A stretch of 64,000 nt of DNA. Origin: Campylobacter upsaliensis. Lineage in GTDB: Bacteria; Campylobacterota; Campylobacteria; Campylobacterales; Campylobacteraceae. Under the pieces are notes generated by a model. That model searched no databases. It was not told the origin of the DNA and saw only the letters and a list, made by a program, of their open reading frames with translations. The DNA lies in assembly GCF_900637395.1 (NCBI RefSeq), contig NZ_LR134372.1, forward strand, positions 1,364,001 to 1,428,000. Reading direction: 5' to 3'. The translations under genes and the position numbers were made by a program. Position 1 is the stretch's first letter. Each line of letters begins with the position of its first letter. Positions 17,524 to 27,755 of the stretch are shown here, in pieces.

Positions 17524-18739
17524 ATGAAAAAAGACTTGCGGTGCAATTTTATGGACATTTAAGAACTTATGAGAAAACTTATAAAAGTTTATTTAAACAT
17601 ATTATAAAGATAAACGAAGCTGATGGTTGGGAAGTCGATTTTTTCATCTATACTTACGATAAATTCGAACATAACACAAAAACTTGGCATCATCACAATT
17701 CTAACCTTAAAAATCGCTTTGTTCTAAAAAGTGATGAAGAAAATTTGCAAAGGATATTTCGCCCAAAAGCCCTTAATATAGGTCATTTAGAAGAGAACGA
17801 ACATGGGATGTTGAAAAGTATTGAAGAGGGCAATAAACTCCGTCAAGCCTACGAAAAAGAGCAGGGCTTTAAATATGATTTGATTTTTTATACACGACCT
17901 GATTTGATTTATGTTAGCGATTTACGAATCAATACTTATTTAGATATTTATCAAAATCATCCTGAATTTAAGCATTTTGGACTTAATTATAAGTTTTATC
18001 TCGTGTGTCATGGGCAGTTTAAAAGGCTTCCTGTGGCAGATCCGCGTTATTTTTTAGAAAGTCTATGTTTTTTTTGCAAATTTTAACGCAGGTTATATTA
18101 ACGGCTGCGATGAGGGAGTGAAAATTTTAATTGATTATACTTTCAATAGGGATTATTTTATGCAAAGAGAGGATTTTATCGTTGGTTTTGGAAGTGATGT
18201 TAAGCAAAAATATGAAATGCTTAAAAAAGAATGTGAAGCTTTTAAACAATTGGGCTCTAAAGAAAATTTAAAATCTCTAAAAGCGAAAAATTTAGAACTT
18301 AAAATTAAAAAAAAGCAAATAGCTCTCAAAGAATTCATGCGACCCAAATTTATCTTAGCTCAAAATGAAAGCGCTTGTTTTGCGGTAAAGCAACATTTAA
18401 GCTATAAGTTGGGTCAAGCGATGATAGAATGCTCAAAGTCCCTTTTTGGTTATGTGTGTTTGCCTTATGTTTTATATTACATCAAAAGCACACACAAAAA
18501 AGAAAATTTAGAAACTACACAACAATTTTTAGACTATGAAGAAGCACAAAATATTAAAAATCACTTAAGTTATAAATTAGGTCAAGGCTTGCTCCAAAGG
18601 ACACGGGGGGGGGGGGGGGATTATGCAAAGCTATATAGCGCTGCTTAAATTTTGGATTTTTGATGTTAAAAAAATTAAAAAAGAATTTTATAAAACAAGC
18701 AAATTTTTAAAGACAAAAAGTGAGCTTACAAAAACTTAA
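17524..18739 (+). pseudogene. Broken phase-variable glycan-locus protein with HLSYKLGQ repeats
   Basis: One gene in three frames. ATG 17524 is preceded by AAGGAAG, but with the present A6 run (17527-17532) it stops after 12 codons. With A7 it would read MKKRLAVQFYGHLRTYEKTY and join the long frame from 17541. That frame ends at 18086 because of a T8 run (18068-18075); with T7 it continues as ANFNAGYINGCDEGVKILID into the frame running to 18648. A G15 run at 18605-18619 then gives a stop at 18648; with G14 it would extend to 18739 (IMQSYIALLKFWIFDVKK). The N-terminal part (VQFYGHLRTYEKTYKSL; DLIFYTRPDLIYV) looks like a glycan-synthesis/transferase family I cannot name. The C-terminal part has two HLSYKLGQ units. 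Two frameshifts outside the G tract suggest decay, extra slippage sites or sequencing error. Confidence 0.72.
18605..18619 (+). repeat. G15 homopolymer after an HLSYKLGQ unit
   Basis: Fifteen G preceded by GGACAC, directly after the segment coding HLSYKLGQGLLQRT. G15 gives 11 further codons (GGGGDYAKLYSAA end); G14 would extend the product by about 40 codons. Confidence 0.93.
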
Positions 18740-18865
18740 AAAAACTGAAAATGAATTTAATTCCATATTTTAAAGAAATCGCAAAAATTTCTGCCGTAAA
18801 TAGAACAAATAAAACTTTAAATAAAATGCTGTTAATGTAACTCAATTTTTAAATTTTTCTAAATT

Positions 18866-18888
18866 AAAAGAGTATTTTACTCTTTTTT
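18866..18888 (+). terminator. Rho-independent terminator
   Basis: AAAAGAGTA (18866-18874) pairs with TACTCTTTT (18878-18886) across a TTT loop, running into more T. It lies between the broken gene and sodB. The rest of 18740-18934 shows no gene. Confidence 0.75.
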
Positions 18889-18901
18889 AATGATTTTTTG
18901 T

Positions 18902-18907
18902 TAAAAT
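18902..18907 (+). promoter_or_regulatory. Putative -10 box for sodB
   Basis: TAAAAT after TTTTTTG, 27 bp before the ATG at 18935. AAAGGAG is the ribosome site. Confidence 0.5.
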
Positions 18908-18934
18908 TTCCTATCAAACTTTAAAGGAGACACG

Positions 18935-19576
18935 ATGTTTGAATTAAGAAAATTACCTTACGATACTAATGCTTTTGGCGATTTTTTAAGTGCTGAGACC
19001 TTTAGTTATCATCACGGCAAACACCACCAAACTTATGTTAATAATCTTAACAATCTTATCCAAAATACCGAATTTGCGGGAAAAGATTTAGTAAGCATTA
19101 TTAAAAGCTCGAGTGGCGGAGTGTTTAACAACGCAGCTCAGGTGTATAATCACGATTTTTATTTTGACTGCATTACTCCAAGTCAAAGCACCTGTGAATG
19201 CCCAAATTTAAAAGCGGCTTTAGAAAAAAATTTTGGCTCATTAGAAAGCTTTAAAGACGAATTTATTAAAGGTGCGACAGGGGTTTTTGGCTCGGGTTGG
19301 TTTTGGCTTGTTTTAGATAATAAAACGCAAAAACTTGAATTTGTAGGCACTTCAAACGCTGCTACGCCGATTTGTGAGGATAAAATTCCTCTTTTAGTTG
19401 TCGATGTATGGGAGCATGCTTATTATGTCGATCATAGAAATGCTAGACCTGCATATTTGGAGAAATTTTACGCTCATATTAACTGGGCTTTTGTCGCAAA
19501 AGCTTATGAGTGGGCTTTGAAAGAGGGTATGAGCTCAGTTAGCTTTTACGCAAATGAACTTCACCCTGTGAAATAA
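18935..19576 (+). CDS. sodB: Iron superoxide dismutase
   Basis: A 213-residue enzyme dismuting superoxide in the cytoplasm. Metal ligands His26 (SYHHGKHH), His73 (YNHDFYF), Asp157 and His161 (DVWEHAYYVDH). It is of the Fe type seen throughout Campylobacter. RBS AAAGGAG. Its stop abuts the stop of the convergent hisI with no spacer. Confidence 0.97.
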   Translation: MFELRKLPYDTNAFGDFLSAETFSYHHGKHHQTYVNNLNNLIQNTEFAGKDLVSIIKSSSGGVFNNAAQVYNHDFYFDCITPSQSTCECPNLKAALEKNFGSLESFKDEFIKGATGVFGSGWFWLVLDNKTQKLEFVGTSNAATPICEDKIPLLVVDVWEHAYYVDHRNARPAYLEKFYAHINWAFVAKAYEWALKEGMSSVSFYANELHPVK

Positions 19577-20200
19577 TTAGCCCTTATTTCTTTCCTTGAG
19601 CTTAGTGATAAGATCATTTAAGCTCAAGTTTTTATCGCTTAATAACACGCTAAGATGATAAAGTAAATCAGCCCCCTCGCAAATCAGCTCCTCTCTATCT
19701 CCAGCTACCGCCGCCAAAGCTGTTTCAACTCCCTCTTCGCCGACCTTTTGTGCGATTCTTTTCGTGCCACTTTGAAATAAGCTTGCCGTGTAAGAACTAC
19801 TTTCATCAGCCATTTTTCTAGCATTTATCAAACGCTCAAGCCTTGAAAGAAAGACATAATCGCCCCCCTTAGAAACGCTCTCAAAACAAGATATAGTGCC
19901 ATTATGACAGGTTACGCCTACGGGATTGACTAAGATTAAAAGGCTATCTTTATCGCAATCAAGCCCTAAATCTACGATATTTAAGAAATTTCCACTCTCC
20001 TCACCCTTAAGCCAAAGCCTTTTTTTAGTGCGTGAGTAAAATACGACCTTACCACACTCAAGGCTCTTTTTTAACGCCTCCTCGTTCATAAAGCCAAGCA
20101 TTAAAACTTCACAGCTTTTAGCATCCTGTATGATGACAGGAACTAAGCCTCCTACTTTTTGCCAATCTAGCTCTTTAATCAAATTTTCAAATTGTTTCAC
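19577..20200 (-). CDS. hisI: Phosphoribosyl-AMP cyclohydrolase / phosphoribosyl-ATP pyrophosphatase
   Basis: A 207-residue bifunctional enzyme (HisIE) for steps 2 and 3 of histidine synthesis. The N-terminal cyclohydrolase has [13 protein letters not shown] with metal-binding Cys; the C-terminal pyrophosphohydrolase has [20 protein letters not shown]. Last gene of the his operon. Confidence 0.97.
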   Translation of the reverse strand: MKQFENLIKELDWQKVGGLVPVIIQDAKSCEVLMLGFMNEEALKKSLECGKVVFYSRTKKRLWLKGEESGNFLNIVDLGLDCDKDSLLILVNPVGVTCHNGTISCFESVSKGGDYVFLSRLERLINARKMADESSSYTASLFQSGTKRIAQKVGEEGVETALAAVAGDREELICEGADLLYHLSVLLSDKNLSLNDLITKLKERNKG

Positions 20201-20209
20201 CCTTTTTCC

Positions 20210-20506
20210 TTATAGCACTTTTTCAACCACTTCTTTTAATAAAGTCAAATTTTCAAAATCGACAACATACCAATCTTTAGCCTTTTCAAAAGGCTTATCC
20301 TTTTCATCTAAAATCCCTTTAAGTGTGTCATAACACTTAATGAAAAGCCTTTCATCGCACAACAAAAACAAAGGCTCTTTTTTCGCTCCCAAATGCACAT
20401 AAATGCAGTAGTCTCCAAACATTTTCTTCGCACTAAAAACAAAATTTAAATTCGCATTTTCAAGGCATTCTAGCACGAAGTTTTTAAATTCCTCACTTGT
20501 CGCCAT
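20210..20506 (-). CDS. TfoX N-terminal-domain protein
   Basis: A 98-residue protein matching the TfoX/Sxy N-terminal domain pattern: SAKKMFGDYCIYVHLG, FLLCDERLFIKCYD. It lacks the helix-rich C-terminal domain of competence activators. It sits between hisF (stop overlaps its start by 1 bp) and hisI (9 bp). Function unknown. Confidence 0.8.
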   Translation of the reverse strand: MATSEEFKNFVLECLENANLNFVFSAKKMFGDYCIYVHLGAKKEPLFLLCDERLFIKCYDTLKGILDEKDKPFEKAKDWYVVDFENLTLLKEVVEKVL

Positions 20507-21273
20507 TATAGTCTTACACTCACGCCATTTTCCTTCAAAAAAAGTTTTAATTCTTTAATGTCAATAAGCCTTTGATGAAACACAGAAGCCGCCAAAGCTC
20601 CGTCAATACCAAGCCTAAAAGCCTCTAAAAAGTGCCTCATCTCCCCAGCACCCCCACTAGCGATCAAAGGCACGCAGCAAAGCTTCCTAACAGCACGAAG
20701 CTGCTCTAAGTCATAGCCCTTTTTAACGCCGTCTTGATTCATCATATTTAGCACCACCTCCCCAGCACCTAAATCTTGCACCTGTTTCACCCACTCAAGC
20801 GTATTTTTACCGCTATGCTTGCTCTTATTCTCATCGCCTGTGTATTGAAACACTTTCAAATTCCCACTCTCATCTTTAAAGCTATCCACACCCACGACAA
20901 CGCACTGCGTCCCAAAGTCCTTTGCTAAACGCGTGATAAGAGTAGGGTCGTTTAAGGCGGGGGAATTGATAGAAATTTTATCCGCCCCATTAGCCAAAAG
21001 TTCCGTCGCATCCGCCTCGCTCTTAATGCCTCCTGCCACGCAAAAAGGGATATTAATGCACTTTGCCACCTCACGCACCCATTTACGGCTCACCCTTTCC
21101 CCTCTCGCACTCGCACTAATATCATAAAATACAAGCTCATCAATGCCATTTTGAGAATAAAATTTCGCAAGTTCTACGATGTCGCCCATATCTTTATGGT
21201 TTTTAAACTGCACCCCCTTTACAACCCTGCCGTCTTTAACATCTAAACAAGCAATAATGCGTTTTGTTAGCAT
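20506..21273 (-). CDS. hisF: Imidazole glycerol phosphate synthase, cyclase subunit
   Basis: A 255-residue TIM barrel. Catalytic Asp in [14 protein letters not shown] and in [19 protein letters not shown] phosphate site. Works as a heterodimer with HisH to make IGP and AICAR. Confidence 0.98.
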   Translation of the reverse strand: MLTKRIIACLDVKDGRVVKGVQFKNHKDMGDIVELAKFYSQNGIDELVFYDISASARGERVSRKWVREVAKCINIPFCVAGGIKSEADATELLANGADKISINSPALNDPTLITRLAKDFGTQCVVVGVDSFKDESGNLKVFQYTGDENKSKHSGKNTLEWVKQVQDLGAGEVVLNMMNQDGVKKGYDLEQLRAVRKLCCVPLIASGGAGEMRHFLEAFRLGIDGALAASVFHQRLIDIKELKLFLKENGVSVRL

Positions 21274-22230
21274 CTATCCCTCCAAAATATGCTTTTCTTT
21301 AAGGTATTTTGCCATTTCCTCATCGCTTTTAATCTTATCAAAACTTGATTGAATTTTGATATTATTACCAACCTTAATTTGCTTATTAATATCCCCGATA
21401 AATTCTTTAAAGTCCTCATTTTTATCCACAAGCATATCGATAGTTTGCATATCTAAAGCTTTTTCTTTTGCACTTAAGACAATTTTAGAATTTGAAAATT
21501 CGCTGCCATCAAGCTGTATTACACCTATACCAAAGCTTTGATTAAGCCGCCTAAGCTCACTTAAAACCTCGCTATCAAGCTCTTTTAAAACCACTAAATA
21601 ACCCTCATTTGCCCAGCTAGAATTACTCACCGCTTGAAAATAAGATTCTTTTAAATTCGAAAAATTAATGCTAATTTTAAGCTCAAAAGAAAAGATTTTA
21701 TAGCTATTAAGTTTCAAACTTTCTAAAAGTCCTAAAGTTTCATTTTGATAATCATCATAAGGAAAATACACCCCCACAATATCAGGGTAATTCCACTTAT
21801 CCTTGCCACTCTCGCTTTTTTTACTTTTCTCGTGGTAAATGGTCTTGGAATTTAAGCGAAAATCAAGATTTTCATAAAGAAATTTCACAAGCACAGGATG
21901 TAAATCCCTTTCATTAAATTTAGTTTTTTCAAGCCTCACTTCTTTTTCTTCGCTTAAGTTTAAATTTATAAGCTCATTTTGTCTTGCTCTTAGCCAAAAA
22001 GTCGTTGGTTTTTGAGTGGTTTTGATAAACAAAGAATTATTTTGTTGTGTTTTCATATCCATATACACATAAGCTCCCAAAGTAGCAACAGGCGTTTTTC
22101 CTATACTAGATAATCTTTTCTCTAACCCCATCTCACAAGCTTTTTCCCAAATTTCACTCGCACTTAAGGGTTTTTTGGCTTCTTTTAAAATTTCAATTGC
22201 TAATTCTTTATAAGTTAATTTTCCAGACAT
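21274..22230 (-). CDS. HARE-HTH domain protein (HrgA-like)
   Basis: A 318-residue protein. The N-terminal 70 residues fit the HARE winged-helix domain ([48 protein letters not shown]). The rest has a segment resembling the restriction-associated region of HrgA-type proteins ([34 protein letters not shown]). From memory, HrgA was described in Helicobacter pylori as a gene replacing a restriction endonuclease, and C. jejuni has a homologue in its his operon (Cj1602). Overlaps hisA by 16 bp and is followed directly by hisF. It may bind DNA or modified bases; not shown. Confidence 0.78.
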   Translation of the reverse strand: MSGKLTYKELAIEILKEAKKPLSASEIWEKACEMGLEKRLSSIGKTPVATLGAYVYMDMKTQQNNSLFIKTTQKPTTFWLRARQNELINLNLSEEKEVRLEKTKFNERDLHPVLVKFLYENLDFRLNSKTIYHEKSKKSESGKDKWNYPDIVGVYFPYDDYQNETLGLLESLKLNSYKIFSFELKISINFSNLKESYFQAVSNSSWANEGYLVVLKELDSEVLSELRRLNQSFGIGVIQLDGSEFSNSKIVLSAKEKALDMQTIDMLVDKNEDFKEFIGDINKQIKVGNNIKIQSSFDKIKSDEEMAKYLKEKHILEG

Positions 22231-22955
22231 TGCAATCCCTCCTTTATATTAAAAATCCCCTCCAGCAAAGCCTTACCCACGATGACACCACCGCAAAGCC
22301 CCTTTAATTTTTTTAAATCCTCAAGTCCTGCCACGCCTCCACTAGCTTGCGTGTGAATGTGAGGAAAGTTTAAAGCAATTTGCTCGTAAAGCCCCACATT
22401 CACCCCGCTTAGCGTGCCGTCCTTTGAAATATCCGTGCATAAAATGTGCTTTAAGCCCTCTTTTGCGTAAAGCTCAAGCACTTCAAAAAGCTTTTTTTCA
22501 CTAGTATCTTGCCAAGCGTTTAAAGCGAGGTAAAAATCCTCTCTCACAGGCTTTACATCAAGAGCTAGGCAGAGTTTATCCGCTCCAAACTCACGCAAAA
22601 TTTCCACACAAAAAGGTGGATTTGTAAGCGCTAAAGAGCCAATAACCACGCGTTTAACTCCACTTTCTAGCAAATTTTTCACTTCAGCTTTAGTGCGTAT
22701 GCCTCCGCCCACTTGTAAATTTGCATTAAGATTTAAAGCAAGGCTTTGAATTAGCTCAAACTGCCTTTTATTAGGCTCTTTCGCCCCACTCAAATCGACT
22801 AAATGAAGCCATTTTGCCCCCGCTCTCTCATACTCTTTTAACTTCTTTAAAGGCTTAAAATCGTAGCTTTGCTTACTTTCATACTCCCCCTTGACAAGCC
22901 TTACAACCTCCCCATCAATCAAATCAATCGCTGGTATCAGCTCACTTTTCATCAA
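22215..22955 (-). CDS. hisA: ProFAR isomerase
   Basis: A 246-residue TIM barrel of the HisA/HisF family: [19 protein letters not shown] with the catalytic Asp; [35 protein letters not shown]. Five bp after hisH. Confidence 0.97.
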   Translation of the reverse strand: MMKSELIPAIDLIDGEVVRLVKGEYESKQSYDFKPLKKLKEYERAGAKWLHLVDLSGAKEPNKRQFELIQSLALNLNANLQVGGGIRTKAEVKNLLESGVKRVVIGSLALTNPPFCVEILREFGADKLCLALDVKPVREDFYLALNAWQDTSEKKLFEVLELYAKEGLKHILCTDISKDGTLSGVNVGLYEQIALNFPHIHTQASGGVAGLEDLKKLKGLCGGVIVGKALLEGIFNIKEGLQCLEN

Positions 22956-22960
22956 TTCTC

Positions 22961-23542
22961 CTACAATAAAATAAAATTTTTTAGCAAAAGCTCTCCTGCC
23001 TCACCACTTCGCTCAGGGTGAAACTGCACACCGTAAAAATTCCCCTTTTTCACAGCCGCACTAAAAGGCTTAGAATACTCACAAGTAGCGATAGTATAGT
23101 CATTTAACCCCACACAATAACTATGCACAAAGTAAAAATAAGCCCCATTTAAGCCCTTAAAAAGTGAGTCCTCACTCTTAATCTCATTCCACCCCATATG
23201 CGGCAAAGAAAAGCCCTCTTTTTCCTCAAATTTCAAGGTTTTAAAGGGCATAATACCAAGCGTTTTTTGCTCTAATTCTTCACTAAAATCCCCTAAAATT
23301 TGCATCCCTAAACAAATTCCAAAAAGAGGCTTTTGCGTGCTTTTAATAAAATCACAAAGCCCAAATTTTTCTAAATTTCTCATCGCTGCTGCTGCTGTGC
23401 CAACACCGGGTAAAAAGAGCTTATCCGCTTTTTCAAGCTCTTTTAAATCCCTTGAAATCTCTGCTTTAAAGCCTAGTCTCTCAAGGCTAAATTTCAAACT
23501 TGCCAAATTCGCACAAGCTGTATCAATGATGTAAAGTTTCAT
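22961..23542 (-). CDS. hisH: Imidazole glycerol phosphate synthase, glutamine amidotransferase subunit
   Basis: A 193-residue class I glutaminase. Nucleophile Cys in GICLGMQIL; His and Glu in [10 protein letters not shown]. Supplies ammonia to HisF. Its start overlaps the DNA methyltransferase stop by 4 bp. Confidence 0.97.
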   Translation of the reverse strand: MKLYIIDTACANLASLKFSLERLGFKAEISRDLKELEKADKLFLPGVGTAAAAMRNLEKFGLCDFIKSTQKPLFGICLGMQILGDFSEELEQKTLGIMPFKTLKFEEKEGFSLPHMGWNEIKSEDSLFKGLNGAYFYFVHSYCVGLNDYTIATCEYSKPFSAAVKKGNFYGVQFHPERSGEAGELLLKNFILL

Positions 23543-24615
23543 AATGTGCCTTTGTTGTTTTCATACTCATATCTTAACGCATCAATGCTAATTAACTTTT
23601 CATCTTTCAAAATGTAAAAATAACTCCAGCCATTGTGATTTGCTTTATTAAGATATTTAGCTGCCATTTTATGTATGCTTAAAATTTCTTTATTATCACT
23701 AACTTTATTATTATGCACTAAATAGCAAATGAAATTTTGATTTTTATCATAAAAACGCTCATTTTCCTTTAAAAACCCCGCGTTTAAGAGCCTTTCTAAA
23801 CTTACTTTTGGAGGCTTAATTTCAAGTTCATTTCTGGTAAGTTCATTATCTTCTACGCAAACTTGCTCAATTCTCGCCTTAGCAATTTTGACATAATTTT
23901 CATCTTGTTCTATTCCTATAAAATGGCGACCTAGTCTTTTTGCAACTGCTCCTGTTGTGCCTGTGCCAAAAAAGGGGTCTAAGACTAAAGCGCCGTTTTT
24001 TGTGCTAGAGAGTATGACTTTTTCAAGCAAAGCTTCTGGCTTTTGTGTGGAATGAGCCTTTTTGCCATTTTTATCTTTTAATCTCTCATTTCCTATGCAA
24101 ATTCCTATATTCCAAATAGATTTTTCTTGCTTATTATGATTTAAAAATTTCATTGTTTTATAATTAAAAGTGAATTTTGCATTTTTATTTTTAGAACACC
24201 AAATTAAAGTCTCGTGTGCATTACAAAACCTTGTACCTTTGAAATTTGGCACAGGGTTGGATTTTGCCCAAATCACATCATTTAAAATCCAAAAACCCAA
24301 ATCCTGCATTATATAACCTAATCTAAAAATATTTTGAAAAGAGCCTATGACCCAAATGCTTCCCACATCTTTTAAAATTCTTTTACACTCGCTAAGCCAA
24401 GTTTTGCAAAATTCATCATATGCTTGCAAGGATTCAAATTTATCCCACGCATCATTAACGCCTTTAAAAATTTCGCCATTTGTCCTTAAAAGTTCGCCGT
24501 CTGTTTGCATAAAATAAGGGGGATCAGCAAAGATTAAATCAACGCTTTTATTGGGGATAGTTTTTAAAATTTTCAAACAATCCCCCTGCAAAATCACATC
24601 TTTTCGCACCATCAT
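23539..24615 (-). CDS. HinfI/CcrM-type adenine-N6 DNA methyltransferase
   Basis: A 358-residue beta-class methyltransferase. Catalytic motif IV DPPY at 31-34 precedes AdoMet motif I DPFFGTGTTG at 213-222. After about residue 270, VSLERLLNAGFLKENERFY, SIHKMAAKYLNKANHNGWSY and LISIDALR match the C-terminal extension of CcrM and M.HinfI, so GANTC is the likely target. The length is near M.HinfI. It overlaps the nuclease gene (4 bp) and hisH (4 bp), within the his operon. Specificity is inferred, not proven. Confidence 0.9.
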   Translation of the reverse strand: MMVRKDVILQGDCLKILKTIPNKSVDLIFADPPYFMQTDGELLRTNGEIFKGVNDAWDKFESLQAYDEFCKTWLSECKRILKDVGSIWVIGSFQNIFRLGYIMQDLGFWILNDVIWAKSNPVPNFKGTRFCNAHETLIWCSKNKNAKFTFNYKTMKFLNHNKQEKSIWNIGICIGNERLKDKNGKKAHSTQKPEALLEKVILSSTKNGALVLDPFFGTGTTGAVAKRLGRHFIGIEQDENYVKIAKARIEQVCVEDNELTRNELEIKPPKVSLERLLNAGFLKENERFYDKNQNFICYLVHNNKVSDNKEILSIHKMAAKYLNKANHNGWSYFYILKDEKLISIDALRYEYENNKGTL

Positions 24616-25412
24616 AAATCCTTTAAATTTTTACCTGTAGGAAAAAATTCTTTTCTAAGTTCTATAAATTCATCTTTATTTGAAAGTAAATTTTTTATTA
24701 ATTTTGGATAAGTTTTTTTAATCTTTAAAAGAGCATTTTTAATTTCTTTGCTAGTATCAAAATCTGGAACGCTTAAAATATTCCCACTTCTTTCTTCTTT
24801 ATTTTTTCTAAGGTGCGAAATAAACTCATCATAAATATCTACTCTTTTAAAAAAAATTTCAAATAATTCTTTTCCATAAAAGATAAAAATATCAACCTTA
24901 TCGTCAGTATTATTACTAATTTGCTCTTGATAAAATTTTTTATTTTTTTTCAAACTATCATCACTAAACCACATACAAGCCCTAATTTGATAACTTGGGA
25001 ATTTAAGCTTTAAGGTTTTTATTTTTTTGATCAAATTGCTATATTGTCCTCGTTTTTTCGTACTATCGTGGTCATCTCTAATCTTTTGCTCGATAAGATA
25101 AATTACCCCATTATTTTTAAAAATCTGATCGGCGTTTAATCTATTTCTCTCCTCGTCAAACCCTATGTTTTTATCTAGCAATTCATAGTTCATCTCGCTA
25201 ATATATTCCGTTAAAATTTCCTCAATAAAATCTCCAAATTTAATTTCACAACTTTGAGTAATATTTTGTATCAATTTTGTCTTAGCATTTGTAATTCTAA
25301 ATAAACCTATATAACGCTTAGGATTTTTAAGCACTGTAAGTAATATTTCATAATTTAAATCTTCGCCAAAAATTCTATCATCAAGCCTATCTTTAAATTC
25401 CTCATAAGTCAT
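24612..25412 (-). CDS. Type II restriction endonuclease, probable partner of the HinfI-like methylase
   Basis: A 266-residue protein directly upstream of the methyltransferase in transcription order, overlapping it and hisB by 4 bp each. A PD-(D/E)xK-like active site is visible: ADQIF with Asp95, then YLIEQK with Glu108 and Lys110, followed by [11 protein letters not shown]. The length is close to R.HinfI. Very AT-rich and Lys/Asn/Ile-rich, unlike the neighbouring his genes. The nuclease precedes the methylase in the operon, so control must come from another promoter or from translation. Confidence 0.82.
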   Translation of the reverse strand: MTYEEFKDRLDDRIFGEDLNYEILLTVLKNPKRYIGLFRITNAKTKLIQNITQSCEIKFGDFIEEILTEYISEMNYELLDKNIGFDEERNRLNADQIFKNNGVIYLIEQKIRDDHDSTKKRGQYSNLIKKIKTLKLKFPSYQIRACMWFSDDSLKKNKKFYQEQISNNTDDKVDIFIFYGKELFEIFFKRVDIYDEFISHLRKNKEERSGNILSVPDFDTSKEIKNALLKIKKTYPKLIKNLLSNKDEFIELRKEFFPTGKNLKDL

Positions 25413-26467
25413 AACACCCCCTTAGAACTCGCCAAATTCTCGCTTTCTATCTTAATGGCTTGTTTAAGGGCTTTTGCAAAGGCTTTAAAAAGGGCTTCAC
25501 ATTTATGATGGTCATTTTTACCTTTCACTTTTAAATGCAAACTTACCCCCAAAGCATAACTTAAAGAATAGAAAAAATGTTCTATCATCTCCGTGCTAAG
25601 TGTGCCAAGCTTTTTCTTTTTAAATTTCGCTTTAAATTTAAGAAAAGGGCGATTGGAAAAATCTAGAGCACAACTTGCCAAACTCTCGTCCATAGGCAAA
25701 ACAAAGCCGTATCTTGCTATACCAATTTTATCTCCCAAAGCCCTTTTTAACGCCTCTCCTAAAGCTAGAGCAATATCTTCTACACTATGATGCTCATCAA
25801 CTTCTAAATCCCCCCTACAACTAAGCTCAAGCCCTATGCCACTATGTACGGCAATTTGTTCTATCATATGGTCTAAAAAAGCCACTCCACTTTTTACGCT
25901 AACCTCACCGCCATTTAAAGCCACCTTGACGCTAATATCCGTTTCCTTAGTCTTTCTTTTCACACTAGCGTGGCGAAAGGAATTTAAAATTTGCTCCGTT
26001 ATCTCCTCCCAAGAAAGCTCTCCATATCTAAGCCCAGTAAGTCCCAAATTTAAAGCTAAGTCCATATCACTTTGCCTATCGCCTATGACAAAACTTTGCT
26101 CCTTATCATACAAATGATATTTAATGTAGTCTTCTAAAAGGGCAGTTTTAGGCTTTCTACACGCACAATTTTCCTTTTCAAAATGCGGACAGATGAAAAT
26201 ATCCTTAAATTCAATGCCACAACCTTGCAAAATTTCAAGCATCTTAAAATGTGCCTTTTCAAAGTCTTCTTTGGGAAAGCTTGTCGTGCCAAGTCCGTCT
26301 TGATTGCTTATCATTACAAAACTAAAGCCGAATTTTTGAAGTCTTAAAAGTGCTGGGATAGCTCCTTTTTCAAAAGCTAGTTTTTCGAGGCTATCGACTT
26401 GAAAATCTTCTTTTGGCTCTTTTATCAAAGTGCCGTCTCTATCGATAAAAAGAATTTTTTCACTCAT
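25409..26467 (-). CDS. hisB: Histidinol-phosphatase / imidazoleglycerol-phosphate dehydratase
   Basis: A 352-residue bifunctional enzyme. N-terminal HAD phosphatase ([24 protein letters not shown] zinc loop); C-terminal dehydratase with metal motifs [10 protein letters not shown] and [13 protein letters not shown]. The start overlaps hisD by 8 bp. Confidence 0.97.
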   Translation of the reverse strand: MSEKILFIDRDGTLIKEPKEDFQVDSLEKLAFEKGAIPALLRLQKFGFSFVMISNQDGLGTTSFPKEDFEKAHFKMLEILQGCGIEFKDIFICPHFEKENCACRKPKTALLEDYIKYHLYDKEQSFVIGDRQSDMDLALNLGLTGLRYGELSWEEITEQILNSFRHASVKRKTKETDISVKVALNGGEVSVKSGVAFLDHMIEQIAVHSGIGLELSCRGDLEVDEHHSVEDIALALGEALKRALGDKIGIARYGFVLPMDESLASCALDFSNRPFLKFKAKFKKKKLGTLSTEMIEHFFYSLSYALGVSLHLKVKGKNDHHKCEALFKAFAKALKQAIKIESENLASSKGVL

Positions 26468-27752
26468 TTTCTAGGGTCCTTAAACGCAAACTTACGGCAT
26501 TTTTATGTGCCATTAAACACTCAGCTTCCGCCATAAGCTCCACGCTTTTAGCCAAATTTTTAAAGCCATCAACGCTTAATTCTTGCACACTCATCGTCTT
26601 CATAAAGTCCATTAAACTTAGGCTTGAGTGCGTTTTTGTCAGTCCATAAGTAGGCAAGACATGATTAGTCCCACTTGCATAATCACCCATAGACTCAGGC
26701 GAATACGCTCCTAAAAATACAGAACCTGCGTGCTTGACACCGCTTAAAAGCTCTCTTGGATTTTGCGTTTGTATGATTAAATGCTCTGGTGCGTAAGCAT
26801 TTGAAATTTCAAGAGCCTCATTTAAATCTTTAGTGATGAAAATTTTAGAATTACTTAAGCTTTTAGAGGCAATTTCTTTTCTAGGCAAATTTTCAAGCTG
26901 AATTTCAAGCTCTTTTTGCACTTTTTTAGCAAAGTCCTCGCTTAAACACACTAAAATGACTTGAGAATCCGCTCCGTGTTCAGCTTGTGAGAGCAAATCA
27001 CTCGCTACGAAATCAGCTCTAGCATTTTCATCAGCAATCACCAAAACTTCGCTAGGTCCTGCTTGCATATCTATACTAGCACCCATTATATCGCTACTAA
27101 CCTGCCTTTTAGCTTCCGTTACAAAGGCATTTCCAGGACCAAAAATTTTATCCACTTTTACAACGCTTTTTGTCCCATAAGCAAGGGCGGCTATGGCTCC
27201 AGCTCCTCCCATTTGATAAATTTCATCGACCTTACAAAGTTTCGCACAAAATAGCACAACATCATTGATTTTAGCGGGACTTGCTAGGACTATTTTTTCG
27301 CATTTTGCTATTTTAGCAGGGATAGCAAGCATTAAGGCTGTGGAAAAAAGCGGAGCCGAACCCGCAGGGATATACAAACCCACCTTTTCAATAGGACGCG
27401 TCAAAAGCTCACAGCAAACGCCCTTGCTAGTTTCCACCCTTAACACTTCTTTAAGCTGGGCTTGATGAAATTGTGTGATATTTTCATAAGCTTTTTGAAT
27501 CGCCTTTTTTAAATTTTCATCGACTCTTTCACACGCTTCATTGAGCTCTTTTTGTGAAATTTGAATACTTGAAATTTCAGCTTTATCAAATTTTAAGGCT
27601 TGCTCATACAGAGCTTCATCGCCTCTTTTTTTCACATCATCAATAATTCCTTTAACCACATCACCAAGCTCTTCTTTAACGCTCATCACAGGGCGTTTGA
27701 GGGCTTCAAATTTTTCTTTTTCATTTAAATTTTTATAGTTTAATACTTGCAT
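26460..27752 (-). CDS. hisD: Histidinol dehydrogenase
   Basis: A 430-residue Zn-dependent NAD enzyme for the last two oxidation steps. [46 protein letters not shown] and the catalytic region AEHGADSQ are visible. Three bp after hisG. Confidence 0.98.
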   Translation of the reverse strand: MQVLNYKNLNEKEKFEALKRPVMSVKEELGDVVKGIIDDVKKRGDEALYEQALKFDKAEISSIQISQKELNEACERVDENLKKAIQKAYENITQFHQAQLKEVLRVETSKGVCCELLTRPIEKVGLYIPAGSAPLFSTALMLAIPAKIAKCEKIVLASPAKINDVVLFCAKLCKVDEIYQMGGAGAIAALAYGTKSVVKVDKIFGPGNAFVTEAKRQVSSDIMGASIDMQAGPSEVLVIADENARADFVASDLLSQAEHGADSQVILVCLSEDFAKKVQKELEIQLENLPRKEIASKSLSNSKIFITKDLNEALEISNAYAPEHLIIQTQNPRELLSGVKHAGSVFLGAYSPESMGDYASGTNHVLPTYGLTKTHSSLSLMDFMKTMSVQELSVDGFKNLAKSVELMAEAECLMAHKNAVSLRLRTLENE

Positions 27753-27755
27753 TTT

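Noticed and set aside
18118-18648. Independent 176-residue gene
   Set aside because: The frame continues upstream without a stop into ANFNAGYINGCDE and joins the preceding frame across a T8 run, so it is part of one broken gene.
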